The notes under the pieces: model-generated
Database searches by the model: none
What the model was told of the DNA's origin: nothing
The model's input: only the letters and a program-made list of their open reading frames with translations
Part shown: positions 1 through 6,564 of the stretch, piece after piece
Numbering within the stretch: the first letter of the stretch is position 1
Layout of the letters: each line of letters starts with the position of its first letter
Translations under genes and position numbers: made by a program
Assembly: GCA_026393675.1 (NCBI GenBank)
Contig: JAPKZQ010000005.1
Coordinates: 1 to 64,000 of the forward strand
Origin: Acidobacteriota bacterium
Lineage (GTDB): Bacteria > Acidobacteriota > Vicinamibacteria > Vicinamibacterales > JAKQTR01
Length of the DNA: 64,000 nucleotides
Reading direction: 5' to 3'

Positions 1-168
1 CATACAGGTCCCGCTTCTGCTGGAGGTCTCACGACCTCACGCAGGGGACCGCGCTACCCTACTGCTCAGCGGTTCATAGGGGTGGGCTCCTTTCATCCCA
101 CGAGGAACACGCCGCTTCACGGCGCACCAAAACGCGCCTTACCGGGAAGTGTCGCCGCGGCGGGGAAA

Positions 169-217
169 GGGGTCGGACCTGTTTTCGTTGCCGGTCCCGC
201 GAAAATAGGTCCGACCC
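169..217. repeat. Paired inverted GGTCGGACC/GGTCCGACC element
   Basis: The arms ggggtcggacct (169-180) and aggtccgaccc (207-217) are inverted copies separated by about 26 bases, flanked by A/T-rich aaa and ttt runs. The same pair occurs at 8797-8870. Layout resembles REP/BIME elements mobilised by REP-associated transposases, but no such transposase is in the window. Confidence 0.6.
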
Positions 218-264
218 TTTTTCCCCCCTGTCTTGGCCCTCACGGCTCGTTTTGCAGACTAACG

Positions 265-283
265 CCCTTCGACTTCGCTCAGG
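265..283. repeat. ccttcgac-N-gctcagg repeat, copy 1
   Basis: The element cccttcgac-ttc-gctcagg recurs with changes only in the 2-3 middle bases at 55233-55253 and 63920-63940, always between genes. Confidence 0.55.
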
Positions 284-413
284 ACTTCGCTGTCGGCTTG
301 GTTCGAGGGGCCGCTCCGGAAACCGTCCTCCTGCAGAGATCACCGCGCCCCACTGTAACGTGCGGGCGTGTCAGTCGACCGTCTACTGACTACCGACTAT
401 TGACTTCTTGTAT

Positions 414-442
414 CGTCATTCCGGCGAACGCCGGAATCCAGG
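414..442. repeat. REP-like palindrome (ttccggcgaacgccggaa), copy 1
   Basis: A hairpin with stem ttccggcg/cgccggaa, preceded by cgtca and followed by tccagg. Other copies lie at 22536-22564 (opposite orientation), 28705-28733 and 44446-44474. All are intergenic. Confidence 0.7.
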
Positions 443-515
443 TTGGGCGCAATCAATCGCGTCTCTACAAGACGGACGGGTTCGGGGGCCTGCCTCTACG
501 ACGGACATGTTCGGG

Positions 516-575
516 TGTAGGGGCAACCCCCTGTGGTTGCCCCGATGTCTGGGCGGGCACAGGGGCCCGCCCCTA
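516..575. repeat. taggggcaacccc...gcccgcccctac repeat, copy 1
   Basis: Nested palindromes: ggggcaacccc with ggttgcccc, then gggcgggca with gcccgcccctac, bounded by gtaggggc and gcccctac. A near-identical copy closes the window at 63874-63960. The end of this copy supplies the TAG stop codon of the neighbouring minus-strand gene. Confidence 0.7.
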
Positions 576-1889
576 CTTCTGCGCAGCGCCGAGCACGAAG
601 TTCTCGATCCTCAGCGGCCGCGTCACCGTCCCGAGCACCTTGGTGTCCATGCGGACCAGTTCCGCGTTCTTCAACCATTCGTCGTCCATCCCGGCCGCGC
701 CAGCGGGAATGTCACGTGCGCTGAAGAACAGTTGATGGACTTGCGTCGTGGCGTGCGACATGCCGAAGTACATCGCGTATGCGGCGGATCGGAAACCGCT
801 CAGGGTCCCGAACAGCGCAACCCGGCTCGTTGCGTTTCGCAGAATGAAATCCTGTCGATCGTTGGTATATCGGTACCCGCTGAAATCCTCCAGGTATGTC
901 TGGCGCATGACCACCGTGATGCCTGACGGCGTTCGGCTTACCGATTCAATTGAAGCGACTCCCCGTTGCGAAATCGATATCCTGCTGCCAGCTTTGAGGG
1001 GTGCGGCGGCCCCGGCACTGTACCGGTAGGCCAGCATCGTCACGGTCGCGTTAACCCTCGCCGATTGACCGCGGTACCGCTGGAATTGCGCATCCGGAAT
1101 CTCGAGAACCGCCAGACGATACGGCGTCCATTTGAACGTTGACGGAACGACAAGTTCCGGGTTGCCAAGCGCCTGACGGATGCTCTTATAGGGCTGATCG
1201 TCAGCTGTGAGTGGCCTCCGCGCGCTGGAGGGCGGCGACTGGGCCCCAGGCCATCGTCGGGCCCACGTGGCGACCGAATGGTCCTGGAATTCAAGGTCCG
1301 ACCGAACCTCCACTGGCCTGAACCACATCGCCTCTGGCTCGCCCGACGTAACGACTTCGAACGACACCTGACGCACAAGCGTCATCTTGCCAATCCCGAC
1401 GACGGCAGCGACGATGAATTGCACCATGTCTCTTGTGACGATGGCCAGCCCCAGTGCCATCAAGGCGATCACCGCCTGCTCGTAACTCGCATTCGAACCG
1501 CCGATGCTGGCAGCTCCGAGCTCCAGGCCAAGCAGATACAGCACCACGGTCGCCACAACGCCCGGCAGCACAACAAGCCACAGCAAAGCCGATATCAGCT
1601 TGCTGGCGAGAAGCGCGAGCCTGGAGATGGGCCGGGTTCGCCAGAACGTCGTCGTGCCAACGGTCGGATCGGCGTGAACGAGCATCGCGACGATCACGAC
1701 GGTGGCGACCCAGCGGACCGCGGCCAGGCCGAACGTGACACTTAGACGACCAATCTCGGGAAGGCCGATGTTATCGATGGGACCCAGGTAGAAGATCGTG
1801 CCATCGACGAGGAGGAGTACTCCCCACACCGCGAGCGGCACGCGCAGCGCGAGCGCATCAAACCACGCGAGGTGGAGGACTCGCCTCAT
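573..1889 (-). CDS. ABC-2 type exporter permease-like membrane protein (first paralogue)
   Basis: 438-residue membrane protein. Four hydrophobic segments fill about residues 10-180; from about 200 to the end it is soluble, probably extracytoplasmic. It is paralogous to the gene just upstream (1938-3005): both share the N-terminal membrane part and a C-terminal block with the pattern AELV...LG..TRPL.I.NF.LG. The upstream regulator and ATPase remnant identify the set as a GntR/YtrA-type ABC exporter locus. This copy lacks the fifth and sixth membrane segments present in its paralogue and has about 200 soluble residues the paralogue lacks, so one or both may be internally deleted. Substrate unknown. 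The stop codon lies in an interspersed repeat. Confidence 0.65.
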   Translation of the reverse strand: MRRVLHLAWFDALALRVPLAVWGVLLLVDGTIFYLGPIDNIGLPEIGRLSVTFGLAAVRWVATVVIVAMLVHADPTVGTTTFWRTRPISRLALLASKLISALLWLVVLPGVVATVVLYLLGLELGAASIGGSNASYEQAVIALMALGLAIVTRDMVQFIVAAVVGIGKMTLVRQVSFEVVTSGEPEAMWFRPVEVRSDLEFQDHSVATWARRWPGAQSPPSSARRPLTADDQPYKSIRQALGNPELVVPSTFKWTPYRLAVLEIPDAQFQRYRGQSARVNATVTMLAYRYSAGAAAPLKAGSRISISQRGVASIESVSRTPSGITVVMRQTYLEDFSGYRYTNDRQDFILRNATSRVALFGTLSGFRSAAYAMYFGMSHATTQVHQLFFSARDIPAGAAGMDDEWLKNAELVRMDTKVLGTVTRPLRIENFVLGAAQK

Positions 1890-1904
1890 AGCACACCGCC
1901 TGGA

Positions 1905-1955
1905 CGGGATTCGGGGTTAGGGATCAGGGGTTGGGGATTAGGGGTTCGGAAAGGC
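1905..1955. repeat. Degenerate G-rich repeat (gggattagggg type)
   Basis: Imperfect runs of ggattcgg, ggttaggg and ggattagggg between the two permease genes. Similar degenerate stretches lie at 2082-2112 (inside the 3' tail of the second permease) and 3679-3732. Probably slippage-prone simple-sequence DNA. Confidence 0.5.
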
Positions 1956-3005
1956 CGTGTGGCGTGTGATTTCCTGGGATCGCCGGGCTCCAGCCCGGCC
2001 CGCGTCGTAGCCACGCTGGAGCGTGGCGATCCCAGGGGATTTGTCTGGCGGCTTCGGCGTGGCAGGCGGGACTTGGGGTTTCGGTTCGGGATTCGGGTTC
2101 GGATTCGGAATCCGGCGTTCGGCGCTCCCGCCGAGGATGAAATTGTCAATCGTCAACGGGCGCGTCAGCACCCCGAGCGGCCTGGGCTCGACGAGCACGA
2201 GTTCGGCGCCGTCCAGCCACGCCGCGTCCACACTGAAGCGCTGCGCGAATTCGGATGGAACCTGCACCTTCAGCACACCGTGCGTCGTCGTCACCCCAGT
2301 GGGCGCAATGCCGGTTGTGGCAGTGAATCCCTTGACGTCGCTCCATGCGACCAGCACGACTGTGTGCCATGCGCGGAGTGTGAGGTACTGATAGGCGGCC
2401 GCCGCCAGGCCGCCGGTAATCACGGCGACGGCATAAACGGTCGGTTGGCCGCCCCGCAGGGTGTCGCCAACCGATGGCCATGCCAGCGTCAGCACGGGCA
2501 GGAGCAGGAGGTTGAACACCGACACCAGCGTCACGCCTGCAATCCCGGCCACGACGACCTGGCCGATGTTGGCGGTGACGAGGGCCGCCATGACACCCAT
2601 GGCCAGGATCACGGCCTGCTCGAGGCCGATCAACCCGCCACCCGCGAGGGCATCAAGCGGGCTCATGCCAAGCCAGAACAGCACGGCCGCCATGACGACG
2701 ACTGGGGCCACAACGAGCCAGAGGACCGCCGAGAGCAGTTTGGCCGTGAACCGCAGGCCGCGCGGGATCGGACACGTCATCCAGAACGCCGTGGTGCCGA
2801 CCAGCGAATCCGACTGCACCAGCAGCGCCGCCACCACGGTGGTCCAGCCGAAACGCACAAGCTCGATCCCAAAGTCGTAACTGACGCGGGTGGAGGACCT
2901 GCCGAAACCCTCGGGGCCGGCGACGAAGAGCGCCGCCTGCGCCAGCAGCACCAGTCCCCACACGGCCAGCAACTCGCGCTGGGCCCGGAGGTCGGCCCCC
3001 ATCAC
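1938..3005 (-). CDS. ABC-2 type exporter permease-like membrane protein (second paralogue, repeat-derived tail)
   Basis: 355 residues with about six hydrophobic segments in the first 225 residues, then a short soluble part ending in the family block TRPLTIDNFILG (about residues 284-295). The last 55 or so residues (Pro/Asn/Lys-rich) are translated from a G-rich simple repeat and an interspersed repeat (1973-2036), so the original stop codon was probably lost. First start codons are GTG at 3005 and ATG at 3002; the frame stays family-like for a few codons upstream (LIRN), so the native start may have been lost as well. It directly follows the ATPase remnant and would have been that ATPase's membrane partner. 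Confidence 0.65.
   Translation of the reverse strand: MMGADLRAQRELLAVWGLVLLAQAALFVAGPEGFGRSSTRVSYDFGIELVRFGWTTVVAALLVQSDSLVGTTAFWMTCPIPRGLRFTAKLLSAVLWLVVAPVVVMAAVLFWLGMSPLDALAGGGLIGLEQAVILAMGVMAALVTANIGQVVVAGIAGVTLVSVFNLLLLPVLTLAWPSVGDTLRGGQPTVYAVAVITGGLAAAAYQYLTLRAWHTVVLVAWSDVKGFTATTGIAPTGVTTTHGVLKVQVPSEFAQRFSVDAAWLDGAELVLVEPRPLGVLTRPLTIDNFILGGSAERRIPNPNPNPEPKPQVPPATPKPPDKSPGIATLQRGYDAGRAGARRSQEITRHTAFPNP
1973..2036. repeat. Repeat cctgggatcgccgggctccagcc..., copy 1 (inside a CDS tail)
   Basis: Two linked palindromes: gccgggctccagcccggc and ccacgctggagcgtgg, bracketed by cctgggatcg and cgatcccagg. Related copies: 36370-36396, 36421-36484 and 50342-50392. This copy is read through by the second permease. 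Confidence 0.75.
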
Positions 3006-3028
3006 GTTGCGGATGAGCCTCCACGCGT

Positions 3029-3236
3029 TTACACGCGCTTCTCCGGCTGGCGAAACGACCGGGCCAGCGTGATGAAGATCTGTCGAAGCGACATCGGGGA
3101 TGCGGTGATATCCAGCGCGGCGGGCAGCACGGCGCGTACTTTGGGCCCGATGTCAGCATCGGCGAATGCGCTCTCGACGAACCGGATGGTGCGGCCGGCG
3201 GTGGGACAGATGCTGGGTTTCGATGGCATACTGCAT
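3029..3236 (-). pseudogene. ABC transporter ATP-binding protein, core deleted
   Basis: The ends of an exporter ATPase gene survive but not the middle. From ATG 3236 (GGAG Shine-Dalgarno 7 bases upstream, 12 bases after the regulator's stop) the frame reads MQYAIETQHLSHR, a typical start of a YtrB-like ATPase. Near 3195-3205 it changes frame into VESAFADADIG...MSLRQIFITLAR, a typical C-terminus, ending at 3029. Walker A, the LSGG signature, Walker B and the H-loop are all missing: about 200 codons are gone. No functional ATPase can be made. The exporter is therefore dead, served by another ATPase, or the junction is an assembly fault. Confidence 0.8.
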
Positions 3237-3248
3237 GGCGACTCCGAC

Positions 3249-3638
3249 TTACCGGGCCGGCCGGTTCAGGCGATTCCAGTGCTCGATGACCGCGTCCACC
3301 ACGTCCTGCACGTCGAGCCCCAGATGGCGGGCGTCCACGGCGAGCCGCTCGACGTCCTCGCGAAGAAGCAAACGCCGCTCCTCCGAAGACGAGGCGCCGC
3401 GCTCGGCGACAAACGTGCCGATGCCGGGCCGGACATCGAGCATGGTGTCGCCGACCAGCGTGGCCACCACCTTGTGCGCGGTGTTCGGGTTGATACGCAG
3501 TTCCCTGCTGAGGGTGCGAACCGACGGGAACTCGTCGCCAGGTTTCAAGCGGCCCGACACGATGGCCCGCTTGACGGCAAAGACGACCTGTTCGTGAACC
3601 GAGAGGCCGGGACGCAGGGTGACAGTGAACGGCAACAC
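3249..3638 (-). CDS. GntR-family transcriptional regulator, YtrA subfamily
   Basis: 129 residues. An N-terminal winged helix (about 10-75) with the GntR pattern LKPGDEFPSVRTLSRELRIN and NPNTAHK is followed by a short helical tail (75-129) rather than a large effector domain; this size and tail are those of YtrA-type regulators, which usually repress the ABC exporter operon they head. Start is GTG at 3638. A perfect 8-bp inverted repeat overlaps the probable -10 region just upstream (3644-3664). The downstream genes are the ATPase remnant and two permeases, so the regulator may now control a broken exporter. Confidence 0.9.
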   Translation of the reverse strand: MLPFTVTLRPGLSVHEQVVFAVKRAIVSGRLKPGDEFPSVRTLSRELRINPNTAHKVVATLVGDTMLDVRPGIGTFVAERGASSSEERRLLLREDVERLAVDARHLGLDVQDVVDAVIEHWNRLNRPAR

Positions 3639-3643
3639 GATGG

Positions 3644-3678
3644 TGTACTAGATACACTAGTACAGCTAGGACAGTCAA
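3644..3678 (-). promoter_or_regulatory. Promoter and operator of the GntR-regulated operon
   Basis: On the minus strand TTGACT (3673-3678) is followed after 18 bases by TATCTA (3649-3654). A perfect inverted repeat, TGTACTAG - 5 bases - CTAGTACA (3644-3664), covers the -10 box. The start codon is only 10 bases beyond the -10 box, so the transcript would be nearly or fully leaderless. A repressor bound here would block RNA polymerase; autoregulation is inference from the layout. Confidence 0.65.
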
Positions 3679-3732
3679 GGGGATTCAGGATTAGGGCTTG
3701 GGGATTCGGCGTCCCGGATTCGGGGTTCGGAA
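3679..3732. repeat. Degenerate G-rich repeat (ggattcggg type)
   Basis: Imperfect copies of ggggattcagg, ggattaggg and ggattcggg directly upstream of the R1 repeat, similar to 1905-1955. Confidence 0.45.
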
Positions 3733-3751
3733 AGGTAACGCGGCGATTCGC

Positions 3752-3903
3752 GGAGCGGCCCCTCGAACCAAGCCGACAGCGTCAGTTCGGCAAAACGTGC
3801 CGATAGGGCCAGGACGGGTTGCGCGAATAGCGCGATCGTCAGGACGGCGACGCGCCCCGGTAAGGCATGTTTTGCCGGCTTGCGTGAGCGGGGACGCGAA
3901 GCG
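3752..3903 (+). repeat. Interspersed repeat R1, copy B
   Basis: About 150 bases: cggcccctcgaaccaagc, gccgacagcg, caaaacgtgccg, tagggcca, gcgcgaatagcgcga, cggtaaggcatgttttgccg, gcttgcgtgagcggggacgcg. Highly similar to the copy at 45364-45512 and partly to 110-318. Contains hairpins but no plausible reading frame. It occupies most of the 344-base gap between the GntR regulator and the peptidase gene. Confidence 0.75.
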
Positions 3904-3982
3904 AAACGCCACGTCACCGCTCACCGGCCCGCGTGATACACCACCGCCGGCGTTCAGTCTCGGGAGCTGTTGAGAGGATCGT

Positions 3983-6472
3983 ATGAACCACAAAGTGCGC
4001 ACGCTGGTTGGAATCATTGTTGTTGGACTGGTGTTTGCGGCTGCGGCCCTGGCCCAGACCGGGCCGACGGTCGACCAATTGATCAATCTCAAGCGCGCAG
4101 GCTCGCCCACCATCTCGCCGGATGGCACACTCGTGGCCTACACCGTGCGCGAGCCCGACTGGGACGCCAACACGTACAAGACCGAAATCTGGCTCGTCGA
4201 CGTCGCAACTGCGAAGGCGCGTCAGTTGACCAACAGCAAGAAGTCCAGCGGCGCGCCAGAGTGGTCGCCTGATGGGAAGAAACTCGCATTCACGTCCGAT
4301 CGGTCCGACAAACAGCAGATCTGGCTCATCAGCCCGGAGGCCGGCGAGGCCGAGGCGCTGACGTCCGAAGAGGACGGCGTGGGTGGCAGCTTCGCCTGGT
4401 CGCCCGACGGCAAGCAGATCGCCTACACGAAAGCTGATCCGAAGTCTGATGCCCTCAAGGACCGCGACAAGAAGTACGGCGAGTTCGAGATCGTGGACCT
4501 CGATCAACGCCTGTCGCATCTCTGGGTGATTGACCTCGACACGAAGAAGACGCGGCGCCTCACCCAGGGCGCCTTCACCGTCGGCAGCTTTTCCTGGTCG
4601 CCCGACGGCAAGGACATCGCCTTCGATCACACCATCAATCCAGACCCGTCAAGCGGCGGCACCGCGGACATCTCGATTGTGACCGTGGCCGACGCGAAGA
4701 TCCGGCCGCTCGTGACGCAGGCGGGCCCGGACAATCGGCCGGTCTGGTCGCCCGATGGCAAGCAGATCGCGTTCGCGACCTCGATGGCCAACCCGTTCAA
4801 CTACTTCACGAACAGTCACGTCGCCGTGATACCGGCCGCGGGCGGCGCCATTCAGGATCTGACGAAGGCCTTTGACGAGAGCATCGGCCCGAGCGCATGG
4901 AAGAAGGACGGGATCTACTTCACGGCGTCCCAGCACACCTGGGCCTACCTCTATCGCCTCGATCCGGCCACGCAGAAGACCACGAAGCTCACGCCTGGCA
5001 CGGAGTGGATCGTTTCGAGCGTTACCTTCACGCCAGACCTCGTGACGGTCTCTTTCATGGGTTCCGGGCCGAAGCAATTCCCGGAAGTCTTCGTGGCGCC
5101 GCTCGCGACGATGGCGCCGAAGAAACTGACGGACATGGCGGCGCAGGTCGCGTCATGGCCGCAGCCCACGCATGAGGTCATCACATGGAAGAGCCAGGAT
5201 GGCGCCGTCATCGAAGGCGTGCTCCACAAACCAGCCAACGTCCAGGCCGGCAAGCGCTATCCCCTGCTGGTGGTCATACATGGCGGCCCAACCGGCACCT
5301 CGCGCCCGGTGCCATTTGGTTCGACGACGACGTATCCGATTGATATCTGGCTGAACAAGGGCGCGATCGTGCTGGAGCCGAACTACCGCGGCAGCGCGGG
5401 GTACGGCGAAGCGTTCCGGTCGCTGAATGTGCGCAACCTCGGGATTGGCGACGCATGGGACGTCATCTCCGGCATCGACTATCTCGTGGCGGCGGGCCTG
5501 GCCGACAACGACAAGGTCGGCACGATGGGCTGGAGCCAGGGCGGCTACATCTCGGCGTTTCTGACGACGCACGACAGCGGACGGTTCAAGGCGGTATCGG
5601 TGGGCGCGGGGATCTCGGATTGGATGACGTACTACGTCAACACCGACATCCACCCGTTCACGCGGCAGTACCTCAAGGCCACGCCCTGGGACGATCCGAA
5701 GATCTACGCGGACACGTCGCCCATCACGTACATCAAGAAAGCCAAGGCGCCGACGCTCATTCAACACGGCGAACTCGACAAGCGCGTGCCGATTCCCAAC
5801 GCCTACGAGCTCTACCGGGGTCTTCTCGACCAGGGCGTTCCGGCGAAGCTCATCGTCTACAAGGGTTTCGGCCACGGGCTGACAAAACCCAAGGCGCACC
5901 GCGCCGCCATGGAGCACAACATCGAGTGGTTCGGCCGGTACATCTGGGGCGAGAAGAAGGACGCGGCACCAGGCGCCACTCCCGCCGCCGCGCAGAAAGC
6001 GGCGAAGGTCCAGGACTTTCCGGGCGTCACCAACTTCGCACCCGTCGACGACACCTTCGCGTGCGGCGGAGCCATGAAGCCCGAAGCGGCCGACGAGCTG
6101 AAGAAGCGCGGTTACAAGGCCGTCGTCAACTTCCGGCCGATAGACGAGGAGGGTGCCAACGTCGCGCAGGAGAAGGACGCCGTCGAGAAGGCCGGCCTGA
6201 AGTTCATCCACGTGCCCTTCCGGCGAACGGATGCGAACATCCAACCGGCTGTCGAGGCGTTTCTGGCGGCCGTGAAAGATCCGGCGAACCGGCCGATGCT
6301 GTTTCACTGCTCGGGTGGAGTCCGGGCCTCCGCGATGTGGTTCTTCAAGCGCGTGCTCGCCGACGGCTGGACCATCGAGAAAGCGCTGCCTGAGGCCGAA
6401 TCGATCGGCCTCACGTCGGCAGCCGTCAAGCAGTGGGCAGTGGACTACGTCAAAGCCGCGCTGGCAAAATGA
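3983..6472 (+). CDS. S9 family prolyl-oligopeptidase-like peptidase fused to a DUF442-type phosphatase domain
   Basis: 829 residues. Signal peptide at about 1-25 (cut after ALA), so probably periplasmic. Residues 30-395 hold TolB/WD-like propeller repeats, each with the motif WSPDGK. Residues 410-660 are the alpha/beta-hydrolase peptidase with GWSQGG (Ser518), Asp599 (GELDKR) and His631 (FGHG), a complete S9 triad. Residues about 675-829 are a separate domain resembling the beta-lactamase-hydrolase-like (DUF442) cysteine phosphatases, with the loop HCSGGVRAS. S9 enzymes of this type normally end after the hydrolase (about 650-690 residues); the fusion is unusual. Start ATG has GAGG 5 bases upstream. 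A hairpin with a T-run follows the stop codon. Confidence 0.9.
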   Translation: MNHKVRTLVGIIVVGLVFAAAALAQTGPTVDQLINLKRAGSPTISPDGTLVAYTVREPDWDANTYKTEIWLVDVATAKARQLTNSKKSSGAPEWSPDGKKLAFTSDRSDKQQIWLISPEAGEAEALTSEEDGVGGSFAWSPDGKQIAYTKADPKSDALKDRDKKYGEFEIVDLDQRLSHLWVIDLDTKKTRRLTQGAFTVGSFSWSPDGKDIAFDHTINPDPSSGGTADISIVTVADAKIRPLVTQAGPDNRPVWSPDGKQIAFATSMANPFNYFTNSHVAVIPAAGGAIQDLTKAFDESIGPSAWKKDGIYFTASQHTWAYLYRLDPATQKTTKLTPGTEWIVSSVTFTPDLVTVSFMGSGPKQFPEVFVAPLATMAPKKLTDMAAQVASWPQPTHEVITWKSQDGAVIEGVLHKPANVQAGKRYPLLVVIHGGPTGTSRPVPFGSTTTYPIDIWLNKGAIVLEPNYRGSAGYGEAFRSLNVRNLGIGDAWDVISGIDYLVAAGLADNDKVGTMGWSQGGYISAFLTTHDSGRFKAVSVGAGISDWMTYYVNTDIHPFTRQYLKATPWDDPKIYADTSPITYIKKAKAPTLIQHGELDKRVPIPNAYELYRGLLDQGVPAKLIVYKGFGHGLTKPKAHRAAMEHNIEWFGRYIWGEKKDAAPGATPAAAQKAAKVQDFPGVTNFAPVDDTFACGGAMKPEAADELKKRGYKAVVNFRPIDEEGANVAQEKDAVEKAGLKFIHVPFRRTDANIQPAVEAFLAAVKDPANRPMLFHCSGGVRASAMWFFKRVLADGWTIEKALPEAESIGLTSAAVKQWAVDYVKAALAK

Positions 6473-6534
6473 GACTGACTTACTGGGGACTATCGGGCCC
6501 TCGCCTCCGTTGTCGGCGACTAGGCTAGACACTT

Positions 6535-6553
6535 GGGGGCCAGGCCCCTTTTC
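6535..6553 (+). terminator. Probable intrinsic terminator of the S9 peptidase gene
   Basis: GGGGC (6536-6540), loop CAG, GCCCC (6544-6548), then TTTT. It lies between convergent genes, 60 bases after the stop codon. Confidence 0.5.
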
Positions 6554-6564
6554 TCACTCCATTC

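Larger units (their letters stand above)
110..318 (-). repeat. Interspersed repeat R1, copy A (inverted, with internal insertion)
   Basis: Read on the minus strand this begins with a block containing cggcccctcgaaccaagc and gccgacagcg, followed by tagtctgcaaaacg, agggccaagaca and ends with cggtaaggc and gttttg, as in the copies at 3752-3903 and 45364-45512. Relative to those copies it carries extra DNA in the middle, including the inverted pair at 169-217 and a ccttcgac...gctcagg element. It appears non-coding. Confidence 0.7.
1..572. other. Non-coding, repeat-rich intergenic region
   Basis: No reading frame here looks like a real protein: the frames that exist are low-complexity or translate repeats. 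Bases 110-575 are a patchwork of repeats (listed separately). Bases 1-109 hold short hairpin-like stretches (for example ggaggtc...gacctc near 23-36) but I recognise no RNA family in them. The stop codon of the next gene (minus strand) lies inside the last repeat. Confidence 0.6.

Noticed and set aside
1-109. Possible structured RNA at the window edge
   Set aside because: Short hairpins can be drawn, but no conserved core of SRP, RNase P, tmRNA or 6S RNA was recognised.
1872-3806. 644-codon open frame on the plus strand opposite the permeases
   Set aside because: Its translation is Arg/His/Gln-rich with no domain, and the opposite strand carries recognisable membrane proteins and a GntR regulator. 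It is a GC-rich antisense shadow.
5153-6532. Long minus-strand frame inside the S9 peptidase gene
   Set aside because: The plus strand holds an intact catalytic triad and domain motifs; the antisense translation shows none.
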